Source: Neorhizobium tomejilense (GTDB lineage Bacteria > Pseudomonadota > Alphaproteobacteria > Rhizobiales > Rhizobiaceae). Taken from it: a DNA stretch of 64,000 nucleotides. Under the pieces are notes generated by a model. That model was not told the origin of the DNA, ran no database searches, and saw only the letters and a program-made list of their open reading frames with translations. Positions within the stretch are counted from its first letter, which is position 1. Each line of letters opens with the position of its first letter. Position numbers and translations under genes: made by a program. The stretch spans positions 1 through 64,000 of the forward strand of contig PVBG01000012.1 of NCBI GenBank assembly GCA_002968845.1, written 5' to 3'. Shown here one piece after another: positions 9,300-18,160 of this stretch.

Positions 9300-10481
9300 C
9301 TACAATGCGTCCCCACAAACATGGCCCGAAGCCCAGGCCCATTGGAAATTGTAGCCGCCGAGCCAGCCGGTCACATCGACGCATTCGCCGATGAAATAAA
9401 GGCCGGGTACCGCCTTGGCCTGCATCGTCCTGGAGTCCAGTTCCGAAGTGTCGATGCCCCCGAGCGTCACCTCGGCAGTCCGGTATCCTTCCGAGCCGGC
9501 GGGCCGGATGGCCCAGGTCTGGATCGAGGCGGCCAGTCCCTCGATCGCCTTGTCGGGAAGATCGGCGAGATGCCCGGTCAGGCCGCGGTTTTCGACGAAG
9601 AACTGAGCCAGCCGTTTCGGCAACACCTCCGCCAGTACCGTCTGCGCCGCCTGCCTTCCATTTGCCTTGCGGGCCGTCTTGAGGAACGCTGCGATATCGA
9701 GGTCTGGCTCGATGACCAGCGTCACGTCGTCGCCTTCCCGCCAATAGGAGGAGATCTGCAGGATTGACGGCCCGCTCAGGCCACGATGCGTAAAGAGCAA
9801 TGCCTCGCGGAAGGCAGTCCTGCCGTGACGGACTTCGGCCGGCACCGCGATGCCGGAAAGCGGCGACAGCTTTTCGAGCAGGTTCGGATCGAGCGTCAGC
9901 GGCACGAGCGCCGGCCGCGTCTCGACGATCTTCAGCCCGAATTGCCGGGCGACGTCGTAGGCAAAACCGGTGGCGCCCATCTTGGGGATCGATTTGCCGC
10001 CGGTCGCAACCACCAGCGACCTCGCTTCCACCGCCCCATCGGAGGTACCGATGCGGAAGCCGTCATGCGTCTTTTCGATCGACGTGACCTGTTTCTGCAG
10101 TTCAAGCACGACGTTCGCCGCCTTCATTTCAGACAGCAGCATGCGGATGACGTCCTTGGCGCTGTCGTCGCAGAAGAGCTGGCCGAGCGTCTTTTCGTGC
10201 CAGGGAATGCCGTGGCGTTCGACCATGTCCAGAAAATCGCGCGGCGTGTAGCGCGCAAGCGCCGACTTGGCGAAATGCGGATTGGCTGAGAGGTAGTTCT
10301 TGGCGGTCGCATGGATATTGGTGAAATTGCAGCGGCCACCGCCGGAAATACGGATCTTTTCGCCCGGCGCCTTGGCGTGATCGAGGACCAGCACCGAACG
10401 GCCGCGTCCGCCCGCACGGATGGCGCACATCATGCCCGCGCCGCCGGCGCCCAAAACCACGACATCGAATTTCCGCGTCAC
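9300..10481 (-). CDS. HI0933/BaiN-type FAD-dependent oxidoreductase
   Basis: The 393-residue flavoprotein has an N-terminal dinucleotide-binding GAGGAGMMCA (near residue 11), the family signature GGGRCNFTN near residue 47, and a C-terminal FAD contact region (GLYFIGECVDVTGWLGGYNFQ). These identify the HI0933/YhiN/BaiN family of predicted NAD(P)/FAD-dependent oxidoreductases. Its physiological substrate is not established, although BaiN itself acts on bile-acid intermediates in gut bacteria. It is a single gene, divergent from puuA across 126 nt. The length is normal and no key motif is missing. Confidence 0.9.
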   Translation of the reverse strand: MTRKFDVVVLGAGGAGMMCAIRAGGRGRSVLVLDHAKAPGEKIRISGGGRCNFTNIHATAKNYLSANPHFAKSALARYTPRDFLDMVERHGIPWHEKTLGQLFCDDSAKDVIRMLLSEMKAANVVLELQKQVTSIEKTHDGFRIGTSDGAVEARSLVVATGGKSIPKMGATGFAYDVARQFGLKIVETRPALVPLTLDPNLLEKLSPLSGIAVPAEVRHGRTAFREALLFTHRGLSGPSILQISSYWREGDDVTLVIEPDLDIAAFLKTARKANGRQAAQTVLAEVLPKRLAQFFVENRGLTGHLADLPDKAIEGLAASIQTWAIRPAGSEGYRTAEVTLGGIDTSELDSRTMQAKAVPGLYFIGECVDVTGWLGGYNFQWAWASGHVCGDAL

Positions 10482-10607
10482 CGCATGCTCCTTGTTTCAA
10501 TATCTGCTGTTTTCGATCGGCAACTCAAAGTCAATGGCGTCTCCCCCTCGCCATTCGCCAATCCGTGGTTATGATGGAACATCCGATCAACCTCACCCCG
10601 ATGTGTC

Positions 10608-12047
10608 ATGCCGCGCAAAAAAACCGCTCCCGCCCTCGCAACCGGCACTGTGGCGAAAGCCGCGACTGCCCAGCCGACACTCACTTCGCTCAGAGGGGTC
10701 GGGGACTGGCGGGAGGCCGCCGCGTGGCTTCGGGCTCGAGGGATAGAGGATATCGAGTGCATCACGCCCGATCTGGCCGGCGTGCCACGCGGCAAGATGA
10801 TGCCCTCTTCGAAGTTCACCTCGAACACCTCGCTGGCGCTGCCGTCCGCCCTCTACCGCCATACCATTTCCGGTGAATATCCCGAAGAGACCGGCACGTT
10901 CCGCTACGAACCGCGTGACAGCGACCTGAAGCTGGTGCCGGATCTTTCGACCCTGGCGGTGGTGCCCTGGGAGACCGACCCCACCGCGCAGGTGATCTGC
11001 GACATCGTCGATACCGAAGGCAAGGCTGTTCCCTATACGCCGCGCAACGTGCTGAAGAACATCCTCAAACTCTATGAGGAGCGCGGCTGGAAGCCGGTCG
11101 TGGCGCCGGAAATCGAATTCTACCTCGTCGCCAAGAACGATGATCCGGACTATCCGCTGCACCCGCCGAAAGGCCGGTCCGGCCGTTCCATCCTCGGGGG
11201 CCAGGGTTATTCGATCGCCGGCATCAACGAATTCGACGAACTGATCGACGACATCTACCATTTCTCGGAAAAGCAGGGCCTCGAGATCGATACGCTGATC
11301 CACGAGGAAGGCCCGGCGCAGCTTGAGATCAACCTGCGCCATGGCGACCCGATCGAACTCGCCGACCAGGTGTTCATGTTCAAGCGCACCATCCGCGAGG
11401 CGGCCATGAAACACGGCATCTACGCCACGTTCATGGCCAAGCCGATGCAGGGCCAGGCGGGTTCGGCAATGCACATCCACCAGTCGGTGGTCGACATCAA
11501 GACCGGCAAGAACGTCTTCTCGAACCCGGACGGCTCCGCCTCGAAGGAGTTTTTCCACTTCATCGGCGGCATGCAGACCTTTGTGCCGAAGACGCTCGCG
11601 ATGATGGCCCCCTATGTGAACTCCTACCGCCGCCTGACGCCCGATATGTCGGCGCCGGTCAACAATGCCTGGGGTTACGACAACCGGACCACCGCCTTCC
11701 GCGTTCCGGTCTCGGATGCGAACGCCCGCCGCGTCGAAAACCGCCTGCCGAGCTCGGACGCCAATCCCTATCTTGCGCTCGCGGCCTCGCTCGGCTGCGG
11801 CCTGCTCGGCATCATGAACGCGATCGAGCCGGGTCCGCCGACCGAGGATACAGCCAACGAGGGATCGATCGAATTGCCCCGCGGCCTGCTGGAAGCCGTG
11901 TCGCTGCTCGAGTCCGATCCGGCACTTGCCAGCGTCTTCAGCTCGGAATTCATCGGCCTTTATGCGGGCGTCAAGCGCGGCGAATTCGAGACCTTCATGC
12001 AGGTGATCAGCCCCTGGGAGCGGGAATTCCTGCTTCTCAACGTGTGA
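10608..12047 (+). CDS. puuA: Glutamine-synthetase-family gamma-glutamylputrescine synthetase
   Basis: This is a glutamine synthetase fold enzyme that probably joins glutamate to putrescine (PuuA) as the first step of the Puu putrescine degradation pathway. The 479-residue protein has the beta-grasp N-domain (to about residue 140), EIEFYL metal ligands near 165, the AMHIHQSV catalytic stretch near 285, and the nucleotide-binding NNAWGYDNRTTAFR region. The 30-residue Thr/Ala-rich N-terminal extension is unusual. There is no clear Shine-Dalgarno before the ATG at 10608, so a later start is possible. puuB follows after 10 nt. The pairing with an amine oxidase-type gene and nearby potFG argue for putrescine over ammonia as acceptor. 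Confidence 0.85.
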   Translation: MPRKKTAPALATGTVAKAATAQPTLTSLRGVGDWREAAAWLRARGIEDIECITPDLAGVPRGKMMPSSKFTSNTSLALPSALYRHTISGEYPEETGTFRYEPRDSDLKLVPDLSTLAVVPWETDPTAQVICDIVDTEGKAVPYTPRNVLKNILKLYEERGWKPVVAPEIEFYLVAKNDDPDYPLHPPKGRSGRSILGGQGYSIAGINEFDELIDDIYHFSEKQGLEIDTLIHEEGPAQLEINLRHGDPIELADQVFMFKRTIREAAMKHGIYATFMAKPMQGQAGSAMHIHQSVVDIKTGKNVFSNPDGSASKEFFHFIGGMQTFVPKTLAMMAPYVNSYRRLTPDMSAPVNNAWGYDNRTTAFRVPVSDANARRVENRLPSSDANPYLALAASLGCGLLGIMNAIEPGPPTEDTANEGSIELPRGLLEAVSLLESDPALASVFSSEFIGLYAGVKRGEFETFMQVISPWEREFLLLNV

Positions 12048-12057
12048 GGGCTGCGCC

Positions 12058-13359
12058 TTGGATGCATGGCAGAGCCCGATCGCACCGGGAATTTCCTGGT
12101 ATCAGGCAACAGTCCCCGAGCGGCCGACCTATCCGGCACTCGACGGATCCAGATCAGTCGACGTGGCGATCATCGGCGGCGGTTATACCGGCCTGCAGGC
12201 GGCTTACAACCTCGCAAAGGCTGGCATCTCCGTCGCGCTGATCGAGGCCAGCCGGTTCGGCGACGGCGCCTCCGGCCGCAATGGCGGACAGATGGGTACC
12301 GGGCAGCGCTGGTGGCCGGAGGATCTTGAAAAGGAGATCGGCTACGAGCGCTCCAAGGCGCTGTTCGACATGGCCGAGAACGCCAAGCGGCATCTCCTCG
12401 ACTTTGCCCAGATCCACGGCATCGACATGGAGTACATGCCGGGACAGATGAACGTTTCCTACAAACGAGGCCACGAGAAGGATTATCGGGCGACCGCCGA
12501 GATCGCAGCGGAGCGTTACGGGTATCCCCACATCTCCTTCATGGATGGCCGGGAGACCACCGAACGGCTCGGCACGAAAGACTATTATTGCGGAGTGCGC
12601 GACACCGGCACCGGCCACATCCATCCGCTGAAGCTGCTGGTCGGGCTTGCCAGGGTGGCGCAGGCGGCCGGTGCGCAGATTTTCGAGATGACCCGCGCGA
12701 CGGGCATCGAGAAAACGAGAAACGGACCGGGCTGCAAGATCCTGGTCCGGACGCCCAAGGGCACGCTGACTGCCGATCGGGTGCTGATCGCCACCAATGC
12801 CTATATCGGCGATCTCGAACCGGTTACATCAGCGCATATCATGCCGATCGGCTCCTTCATCGCCGCCACCGCGCCGCTCGACGATTTTCCCGGTATCCTC
12901 CCCGGTGGCGAGGCCGTTGCTGATTCGCGGTTCGTGGTGCGCTATTTCCGCAAGAGCCGGGACAATCGGCTGCTGTTCGGCGGCCGGGAAGTCTATACCT
13001 CAAGCAATCCCACGGACACGGCCAACGCCATCCGCAAGCAGATCGTCGACACCTATCCGGCGCTGAAAGACGTCGAAATCACCCATGCCTGGGGCGGAAA
13101 TGTCGGGATCACCATGCCGCGCCAGCCTTTCGTGCGCGAGGTCATGCCCGGGGTCACGTCGATCGGCGGTTATTCCGGCCATGGCGTGATGCTGTCAAAC
13201 TATTGTGGCAAACTTTATGCTGATATGGTCGGCGGCAAGGCAACGGATCTCGACCACCTTGCCGCCCTCAAAATTCCTGCCTTCCCCGGCGGGCGTCACA
13301 TGCGGACTCCGCTGCTTTTCCTTGCCCTCACGTGGTTTGCGCTGCGCGACAGGCTCTGA
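12058..13359 (+). CDS. puuB: Gamma-glutamylputrescine oxidase (DAO family)
   Basis: This FAD-dependent oxidase is predicted to oxidise gamma-glutamylputrescine to the aldehyde with release of ammonia and hydrogen peroxide. The 433-residue protein contains PGISWYQATVPERP in the N-terminus, the dinucleotide fold VAIIGGGYTGLQAAYNLA near residue 38, FGDGASGRNGGQ, and a C-terminal GYSGHGVMLSNYCGK FAD-binding stretch. All are typical of PuuB-like DAO proteins. I take the TTG at 12058 as start because homologous sequence begins there and GAGGG lies just upstream; it begins 10 nt after the puuA stop. Downstream steps (PuuC, PuuD) are not in the window. Confidence 0.9.
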   Translation: MDAWQSPIAPGISWYQATVPERPTYPALDGSRSVDVAIIGGGYTGLQAAYNLAKAGISVALIEASRFGDGASGRNGGQMGTGQRWWPEDLEKEIGYERSKALFDMAENAKRHLLDFAQIHGIDMEYMPGQMNVSYKRGHEKDYRATAEIAAERYGYPHISFMDGRETTERLGTKDYYCGVRDTGTGHIHPLKLLVGLARVAQAAGAQIFEMTRATGIEKTRNGPGCKILVRTPKGTLTADRVLIATNAYIGDLEPVTSAHIMPIGSFIAATAPLDDFPGILPGGEAVADSRFVVRYFRKSRDNRLLFGGREVYTSSNPTDTANAIRKQIVDTYPALKDVEITHAWGGNVGITMPRQPFVREVMPGVTSIGGYSGHGVMLSNYCGKLYADMVGGKATDLDHLAALKIPAFPGGRHMRTPLLFLALTWFALRDRL

Positions 13360-13405
13360 CAAGCAGTCCGTAAACACACTTCGGAAGCCAATTCGGGCTA
13401 GCGTT

Positions 13406-13417
13406 TTTAAATCGATT
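13406..13417. promoter_or_regulatory. TTTAAATCGATT element upstream of zwf
   Basis: An AT-rich 12-mer with a CG-centred palindrome (AATCGATT) lies 42 nt before the zwf start, the style of site bound by LacI-family sugar regulators. The identical 12-mer occurs at 28291-28302. The binding protein is unknown; a sugar regulator of the agl/ED system is a guess. Confidence 0.35.
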
Positions 13418-13459
13418 AGAATAAGTATGCACCCAACCATGCAGGACGAAAGAACAGCG

Positions 13460-14932
13460 ATGAGCAGCCAGATCATCCCAGTTGAACCCTTTGATTGTAT
13501 CGTGTTCGGCGGTACCGGCGACCTTGCGGAACGCAAGCTCCTTCCGGCCCTCTACCACCGGCAGATCGAGGGCCAGTTCACCGAGCCAACCCGCATCATC
13601 GGCGCCTCGCGCAGTACGCTTTCCCATGAGGATTACCGCAAGTTCGCCCAGGATGCCCTGAAAGAGCATCTGAAGCAGGGCGAATACGACGAGGCGGAAG
13701 TCCAGAAATTCCTCCAGCGGATCTATTACATTTCGGTCGACGCAAAGGCCGAGGGTGGCTGGGCCGAACTCAAGAAGTTGCTCGACGACGGCAAGGAGCG
13801 CATCCGCGTCTTCTATCTCGCCGTGGCGCCCGGCATTTTCGGCCCGATTTCCGAAAAGATCCGCGACCACAAGCTCATCACCCGGTCGACCCGCATCGTC
13901 GTCGAAAAGCCGATCGGCCGCGACCTCGCGTCGGCGCTGCAGCTCAACGACATGATCGGCAAGGCCTTCCACGAAGACCAGATCTTCCGCATCGACCACT
14001 ATCTCGGCAAGGAGACGGTGCAGAACCTGATGGCGCTGCGTTTCGCCAATGCGCTCTACGAGCCGCTGTGGAACGCCGATCATATCGACCACGTGCAGAT
14101 CACGGTCGCCGAAGCCGTCGGCCTCGAAGGCCGCGCCGGTTATTACGATACGGCGGGTGCGCTCCGCGACATGGTGCAGAACCACATTCTGCAGCTCCTC
14201 TGCCTTGTCGCCATGGAAGTGCCCTCCTCCATGAATTCGGAATCGGTGCGCGACGAGAAGCTTAAAGTTCTGCGCGCCCTGAAGCCGATTACCGAGGCCA
14301 ATGTCGAGCAGATGACGGTGCGCGGCCAGTACCGCGCCGGCGCATCCGCAGGCGGCCCGGTAAAAGGTTATCTCGACGAGCTCGAAGGCGGCGTTTCCAA
14401 CACCGAAACCTTCGTCGCCATCAAGGCCGAGATCGGCAACTGGCGCTGGGCCGGCGTTCCCTTCTACATCCGCACCGGCAAGCGGCTTGCAGCCCGCATG
14501 TCCGAGATCGTCATCACCTTCAAGCCGATCCCGCACAATATCTTCGACGCGGCTGCCGGCCGCATTTCGGCCAACCAGCTGATCATCCGCCTGCAGCCGG
14601 ACGAAGGCGTCAAGCAGTCGCTGATGATTAAGGACCCGGGCCCGGGCGGCATGCGGCTGCGCAACGTGTCGCTCGACATGAGCTTTGCGGAAGCCTTCTC
14701 GGTGCGCAATCCGGATGCCTACGAGCGCCTGCTCACCGACACGATCCGCTCCAACCAGACGCTGTTCATGCGCCGCGACGAAGTGGAAGCTGCATGGCGC
14801 TGGGTGGATCCGATCCTCAAAGGCTGGGAAGCGGCCGGCCAGCAGGTGCAGGGTTACACCGCCGGCACCTGGGGTCCGAGCCAGGCGATCGCCCTCATCG
14901 AGCGCGACGGCCGGACATGGCATGAGGGCTAA
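13460..14932 (+). CDS. zwf: Glucose-6-phosphate dehydrogenase
   Basis: The enzyme oxidises glucose-6-phosphate to 6-phosphogluconolactone with NAD(P), the entry to the Entner-Doudoroff and pentose phosphate routes. The 490-residue protein has the N-terminal nucleotide fold (VFGGTGDLAERKLLPALY), the active-site RIDHYLGKETVQN near residue 180, and a full C-terminal domain. I choose the ATG at 13460 (MSSQIIPVEPFD), which matches the usual family N-terminus. In-frame ATGs at 13427 and 13439 would add a short non-conserved tail, and none has a strong ribosome-binding site. pgl follows after 5 nt and edd after a further 97 nt, the conserved rhizobial order. Confidence 0.96.
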   Translation: MSSQIIPVEPFDCIVFGGTGDLAERKLLPALYHRQIEGQFTEPTRIIGASRSTLSHEDYRKFAQDALKEHLKQGEYDEAEVQKFLQRIYYISVDAKAEGGWAELKKLLDDGKERIRVFYLAVAPGIFGPISEKIRDHKLITRSTRIVVEKPIGRDLASALQLNDMIGKAFHEDQIFRIDHYLGKETVQNLMALRFANALYEPLWNADHIDHVQITVAEAVGLEGRAGYYDTAGALRDMVQNHILQLLCLVAMEVPSSMNSESVRDEKLKVLRALKPITEANVEQMTVRGQYRAGASAGGPVKGYLDELEGGVSNTETFVAIKAEIGNWRWAGVPFYIRTGKRLAARMSEIVITFKPIPHNIFDAAAGRISANQLIIRLQPDEGVKQSLMIKDPGPGGMRLRNVSLDMSFAEAFSVRNPDAYERLLTDTIRSNQTLFMRRDEVEAAWRWVDPILKGWEAAGQQVQGYTAGTWGPSQAIALIERDGRTWHEG

Positions 14933-14937
14933 GGGTC

Positions 14938-15636
14938 ATGACCGCGAACATGCTTGAATTTGCGGATGCCGCCGCCCTCGCCGCCAGCCTGGCGGACGAG
15001 GTCGCGGCACACCTCGAAACAGCGATCCGCGACCGGGGCACCGCCTCGATCGCGGTCTCGGGCGGCTCTACCCCGAAGAAGTTCTTCGAGGCGCTGGCGA
15101 CCCGCGATATCGACTGGGGCAAGGTCACCGTGACGCTGGTCGACGAACGGTTCGTGCCGGCGGACAGCCCGCGTTCCAACCACCTTCTGGTGTCGGCGCA
15201 TCTGCTGAAAGACAAGGCGGCTGCCGCCAACTTCATACCTCTCTACTACGAAGCGCCGTCGATCGATGAAGCGGCCGTGATCGCGACCGAAAAGACGTCC
15301 GGCATCGGCCATCCGTTCGACGTGGCGATCCTCGGCATGGGCGGCGACGGCCATACGGCTTCGTTCTTCCCGCATGGGAATAATCTTGCCCGAGCACTCG
15401 ATCTTTCCGGCCCCCGCGGCGTTCTGACCATGCAGGCGGAAGGTGCCGGCGAAGAGCGCCTGACCTTCTCGTTCGCCAGCCTTTCGGATGCGCGTTTCCT
15501 GGTGCTGCATATAGAAGGCCAGGGCAAGAAGGACGTGCTCGAAGCGGCAAAGGCCGGCTCCGACGAAACGGACATGCCGATCCGCGCCGTGCTCAATCGA
15601 GCCGCTTCGCCGCTGCAGATTTTCTGGGCGCCCTAA
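14938..15636 (+). CDS. pgl: 6-Phosphogluconolactonase
   Basis: The enzyme hydrolyses 6-phosphogluconolactone to 6-phosphogluconate. The 232-residue protein belongs to the DevB/SOL-type family: it has the sugar-phosphate loop SGGSTPKKFFEAL near residue 41, VTLVDERFVP near 67, and GMGGDGHTASFFP near 137 with the expected catalytic and phosphate-binding residues. It starts 5 nt after zwf, so the two are translationally linked, and it is followed by edd. Together the three genes form the upper Entner-Doudoroff pathway. Confidence 0.95.
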   Translation: MTANMLEFADAAALAASLADEVAAHLETAIRDRGTASIAVSGGSTPKKFFEALATRDIDWGKVTVTLVDERFVPADSPRSNHLLVSAHLLKDKAAAANFIPLYYEAPSIDEAAVIATEKTSGIGHPFDVAILGMGGDGHTASFFPHGNNLARALDLSGPRGVLTMQAEGAGEERLTFSFASLSDARFLVLHIEGQGKKDVLEAAKAGSDETDMPIRAVLNRAASPLQIFWAP

Positions 15637-15733
15637 AGCGCCGACTTTTCAACGCGAGCAATCCCGGTGGCTTAGGGCCCTCCCGAAGGTCCTGTCCCTC
15701 CCAAGCCGGGGTTGAGCACAAGAGGACAAGACC

Positions 15734-17551
15734 ATGGCCGCTCATTCCAGCATCGAGGCAATCACCGCCCGTATCGTCGAACGCTCGAAACCCCACCGTG
15801 AAGCCTATCTCGACCGCGTGCGGCGGGCGGCCACGCGCGGCCCGCACAGGTCGACGCTCTCCTGCGGCAATCTCGCCCATGGCTTTGCGGTCTGTTCCCC
15901 CGCCGAGAAGGACGCGCTTGCAGGAGACGTCGTCCCGAACCTCGGGATCATCACCGCCTATAACGACATGCTCTCGGCGCATCAGCCCTACGAGACCTTC
16001 CCGCCGATTATTCGCGAGGCGGCACGGGAAGCCGGCGGCATAGCCCAGGTCGCCGGTGGCGTGCCGGCCATGTGCGACGGCGTCACCCAAGGGCAGCCGG
16101 GCATGGAGCTGTCGCTGTTCTCGCGTGATGCGATCGCCATGGCGGCCGGCATCGGCTTGTCGCACAACATGTTCGACGCGGCCGTCTTCCTCGGCATCTG
16201 CGACAAGATCGTGCCGGGCCTCGTCATCGCAGCGCTCAGCTTCGGCCACCTGCCCTCTGTCTTCATTCCCGCCGGGCCGATGACCACGGGTCTTCCGAAC
16301 GACGAGAAGTCGCGCATCCGCCAGCTCTATGCGGAGGGCAAGGTCGGCCGCGCCGAATTGCTTGAGGCGGAATCCAAATCCTATCACGGCCCCGGCACCT
16401 GTACCTTCTACGGCACCGCAAACTCCAACCAGATGCTGATGGAGATCATGGGCTTCCACATGCCCGGCGCTTCCTTCGTCAATCCCGGCACGCCGCTGCG
16501 CGAAGCGCTGACGCGCGAGGCCGCCAAGCGGGCGCTGGCGATCACGGCTCTCGGCAACGAGTTCACGCCGGCCGGCGAGATGATCGACGAGCGCTCCGTG
16601 GTCAACGGCGTCGTCGGCCTGCATGCGACCGGCGGATCGACCAACCACACCCTCCACCTCGTCGCCATGGCCCGCGCTGCCGGCATCCTGCTCACCTGGC
16701 AGGATATTTCCGAGCTTTCCGATGTCGTGCCGCTGCTTGCCCGCGTCTATCCGAACGGGCTTGCCGACGTGAACCATTTTCACGCCGCCGGCGGCATGGG
16801 CTTCCTGATCAAGCAGCTCCTGAAGACCGGCATGGTGCATGACGACGTGCGCACTGTCTTCGGCCATGGGCTGGAAGCCTATACGGTCGAGGCGAAGCTG
16901 GACGCCAACGGCGCCGTCGTTCGCGAACCCACCCCGAATGAAAGCGGCGACCTCAAGGTCCTGGCGCCGATCGAGACCCCCTTCCAGTCGAATGGCGGCC
17001 TCAAGATGCTGAAGGGCAACCTCGGCAAGGCGGTTATCAAGATTTCCGCCGTCAAGCCGGAACGCCACATCGTCGAAGCGCCGGCGATCGTCTTCCACGA
17101 TCAGCAGGGGCTGCAGGAAGCGTTCAAGCGCGGCGAACTCAACAAGGATTTCATCGCAGTGGTGCGCTTCCAGGGACCGAAGGCGAACGGCATGCCGGAA
17201 CTGCACCGCCTCACCCCGCCGCTCGGCGTGCTCCAGGACCGCGGCTTCAAGGTGGCGCTGGTGACCGATGGCCGCATGTCCGGCGCCTCCGGCAAGGTAC
17301 CGGCAGCGATCCACATCACCCCGGAGGCCAGCGACGGCGGGCCTATCGCCAAGATCAAGGACGGCGACATGATCCGCCTCGACGCTGTCGCCGGAACGCT
17401 GGAAGTGCTGGTGGACGCCGCAGAATTTGGGGCTCGCACAGCTGTCGTCGTCGATCTTTCCGACAACGAGTTCGGCATGGGCCGCGAACTCTTCGCCCCC
17501 TTCCGCCGCCATGTCGGCACAGCGGACATGGGCGCCAGCGTGTTTGGGTAA
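15734..17551 (+). CDS. edd: Phosphogluconate dehydratase
   Basis: The enzyme dehydrates 6-phosphogluconate to 2-keto-3-deoxy-6-phosphogluconate, the key Entner-Doudoroff step. The 605-residue protein of the IlvD/Edd family shows the iron-sulfur cluster cysteine regions (MCDGVTQGQPGMELSLFSRD near residue 115; GICDK near 156) and the C-terminal DGRMSGASGKVPAAIH motif. An AAGAGGACAAGACC leader gives a good ribosome-binding site. It is the last gene of zwf-pgl-edd and is followed by a strong terminator at 17577. The aldolase gene eda is not in the window. Confidence 0.96.
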   Translation: MAAHSSIEAITARIVERSKPHREAYLDRVRRAATRGPHRSTLSCGNLAHGFAVCSPAEKDALAGDVVPNLGIITAYNDMLSAHQPYETFPPIIREAAREAGGIAQVAGGVPAMCDGVTQGQPGMELSLFSRDAIAMAAGIGLSHNMFDAAVFLGICDKIVPGLVIAALSFGHLPSVFIPAGPMTTGLPNDEKSRIRQLYAEGKVGRAELLEAESKSYHGPGTCTFYGTANSNQMLMEIMGFHMPGASFVNPGTPLREALTREAAKRALAITALGNEFTPAGEMIDERSVVNGVVGLHATGGSTNHTLHLVAMARAAGILLTWQDISELSDVVPLLARVYPNGLADVNHFHAAGGMGFLIKQLLKTGMVHDDVRTVFGHGLEAYTVEAKLDANGAVVREPTPNESGDLKVLAPIETPFQSNGGLKMLKGNLGKAVIKISAVKPERHIVEAPAIVFHDQQGLQEAFKRGELNKDFIAVVRFQGPKANGMPELHRLTPPLGVLQDRGFKVALVTDGRMSGASGKVPAAIHITPEASDGGPIAKIKDGDMIRLDAVAGTLEVLVDAAEFGARTAVVVDLSDNEFGMGRELFAPFRRHVGTADMGASVFG

Positions 17552-17576
17552 ACAGGCTGATTGCCGGCAGAAACGA

Positions 17577-17609
17577 AAACGGCGGCCGTGGAGCCGCCGT
17601 TTCCTTTTT
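17577..17609 (+). terminator. Rho-independent terminator of zwf-pgl-edd
   Basis: A perfect 10-bp stem (AAACGGCGGC, loop CGTGGA, GCCGCCGTTT) is followed by CCTTTTT, 25 nt after the edd stop. It may also serve the convergent gene at 17626 from the other side because the stem base is A/T symmetric. Confidence 0.88.
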
Positions 17610-17625
17610 CAGGTCATGAACCGGG

Positions 17626-18036
17626 TTACCAGGAGCGGATATCCAGCGTCCGGTCGCGATGGTTCGGATGGGTTGAGAATATGAAGATGCGGTCCAGTTC
17701 CTTCTGCTTGAGCAGCGACAGGAAACGCACCTCGATCGTGTTGTTGGCGTTGGTGCGCATCAGCAGGCAGCCGACCTTTGAAATGCGCGCATCGGGAATA
17801 TCGAGATAAAACTGCTTCGGCAAATTATACTGGGTCAGGATGCCGAGGACGGCGCCGCTCATCGAGATACGGATGACGTCACAGCGGCGCTGCGCCATGT
17901 TCATCACGCCATTTTCCGTATATTCGATACGCGCCGCATTCATCGTGTCTTCCATCTTGAACCGGGCTTCCCGGTCATACATGAAAGACTCTTCCTTGTT
18001 CAAAAAGTGATTTTTGTTACTTGGAGTCGCACTCAC
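17626..18036 (-). CDS. PilZ-like domain protein
   Basis: This is a small soluble protein of 136 residues from a GTG at 18036, or 118 from the ATG at 17982. Both starts have good ribosome-binding sites (GGAGGG and GGAAGAG). The ISMSGAVLGI stretch followed by a beta-rich segment is the PilZ pattern (D/NxSxxG), and RR in MAQRRCDVIRIS resembles the RxxxR c-di-GMP switch, though shortened. It may bind c-di-GMP or be a degenerate PilZ domain. It is a single gene between the terminator of edd and the agl operon, on the opposite strand to edd. Possible targets include motility and polysaccharide export, but context does not decide. Confidence 0.7.
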   Translation of the reverse strand: MSATPSNKNHFLNKEESFMYDREARFKMEDTMNAARIEYTENGVMNMAQRRCDVIRISMSGAVLGILTQYNLPKQFYLDIPDARISKVGCLLMRTNANNTIEVRFLSLLKQKELDRIFIFSTHPNHRDRTLDIRSW

Positions 18037-18160
18037 GACATCCCTCCATTGCTTAATGGAAGAAAGCCTAGCCGGTGAAATTTAACAGAGTGTTTTGAAG
18101 TCCCAAATCAGAACAACCCCAATTGCATATCGCAAAATCACAGTAAACGGATAGTTACTC

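Noticed and set aside
13205..13459. Extension of zwf to an upstream start at 13205
   Set aside because: The added 85 residues overlap puuB, are not homologous to any glucose-6-phosphate dehydrogenase N-terminus, and the ATG at 13460 fits the family.
13328..14923. A 531-residue minus-strand frame over zwf
   Set aside because: Antisense shadow of zwf; no recognisable family and a skewed amino acid content.
15593..17512. A 639-residue minus-strand frame over edd
   Set aside because: Antisense to the clear edd gene; low-complexity Arg/Asp/Val composition and no ribosome-binding site.
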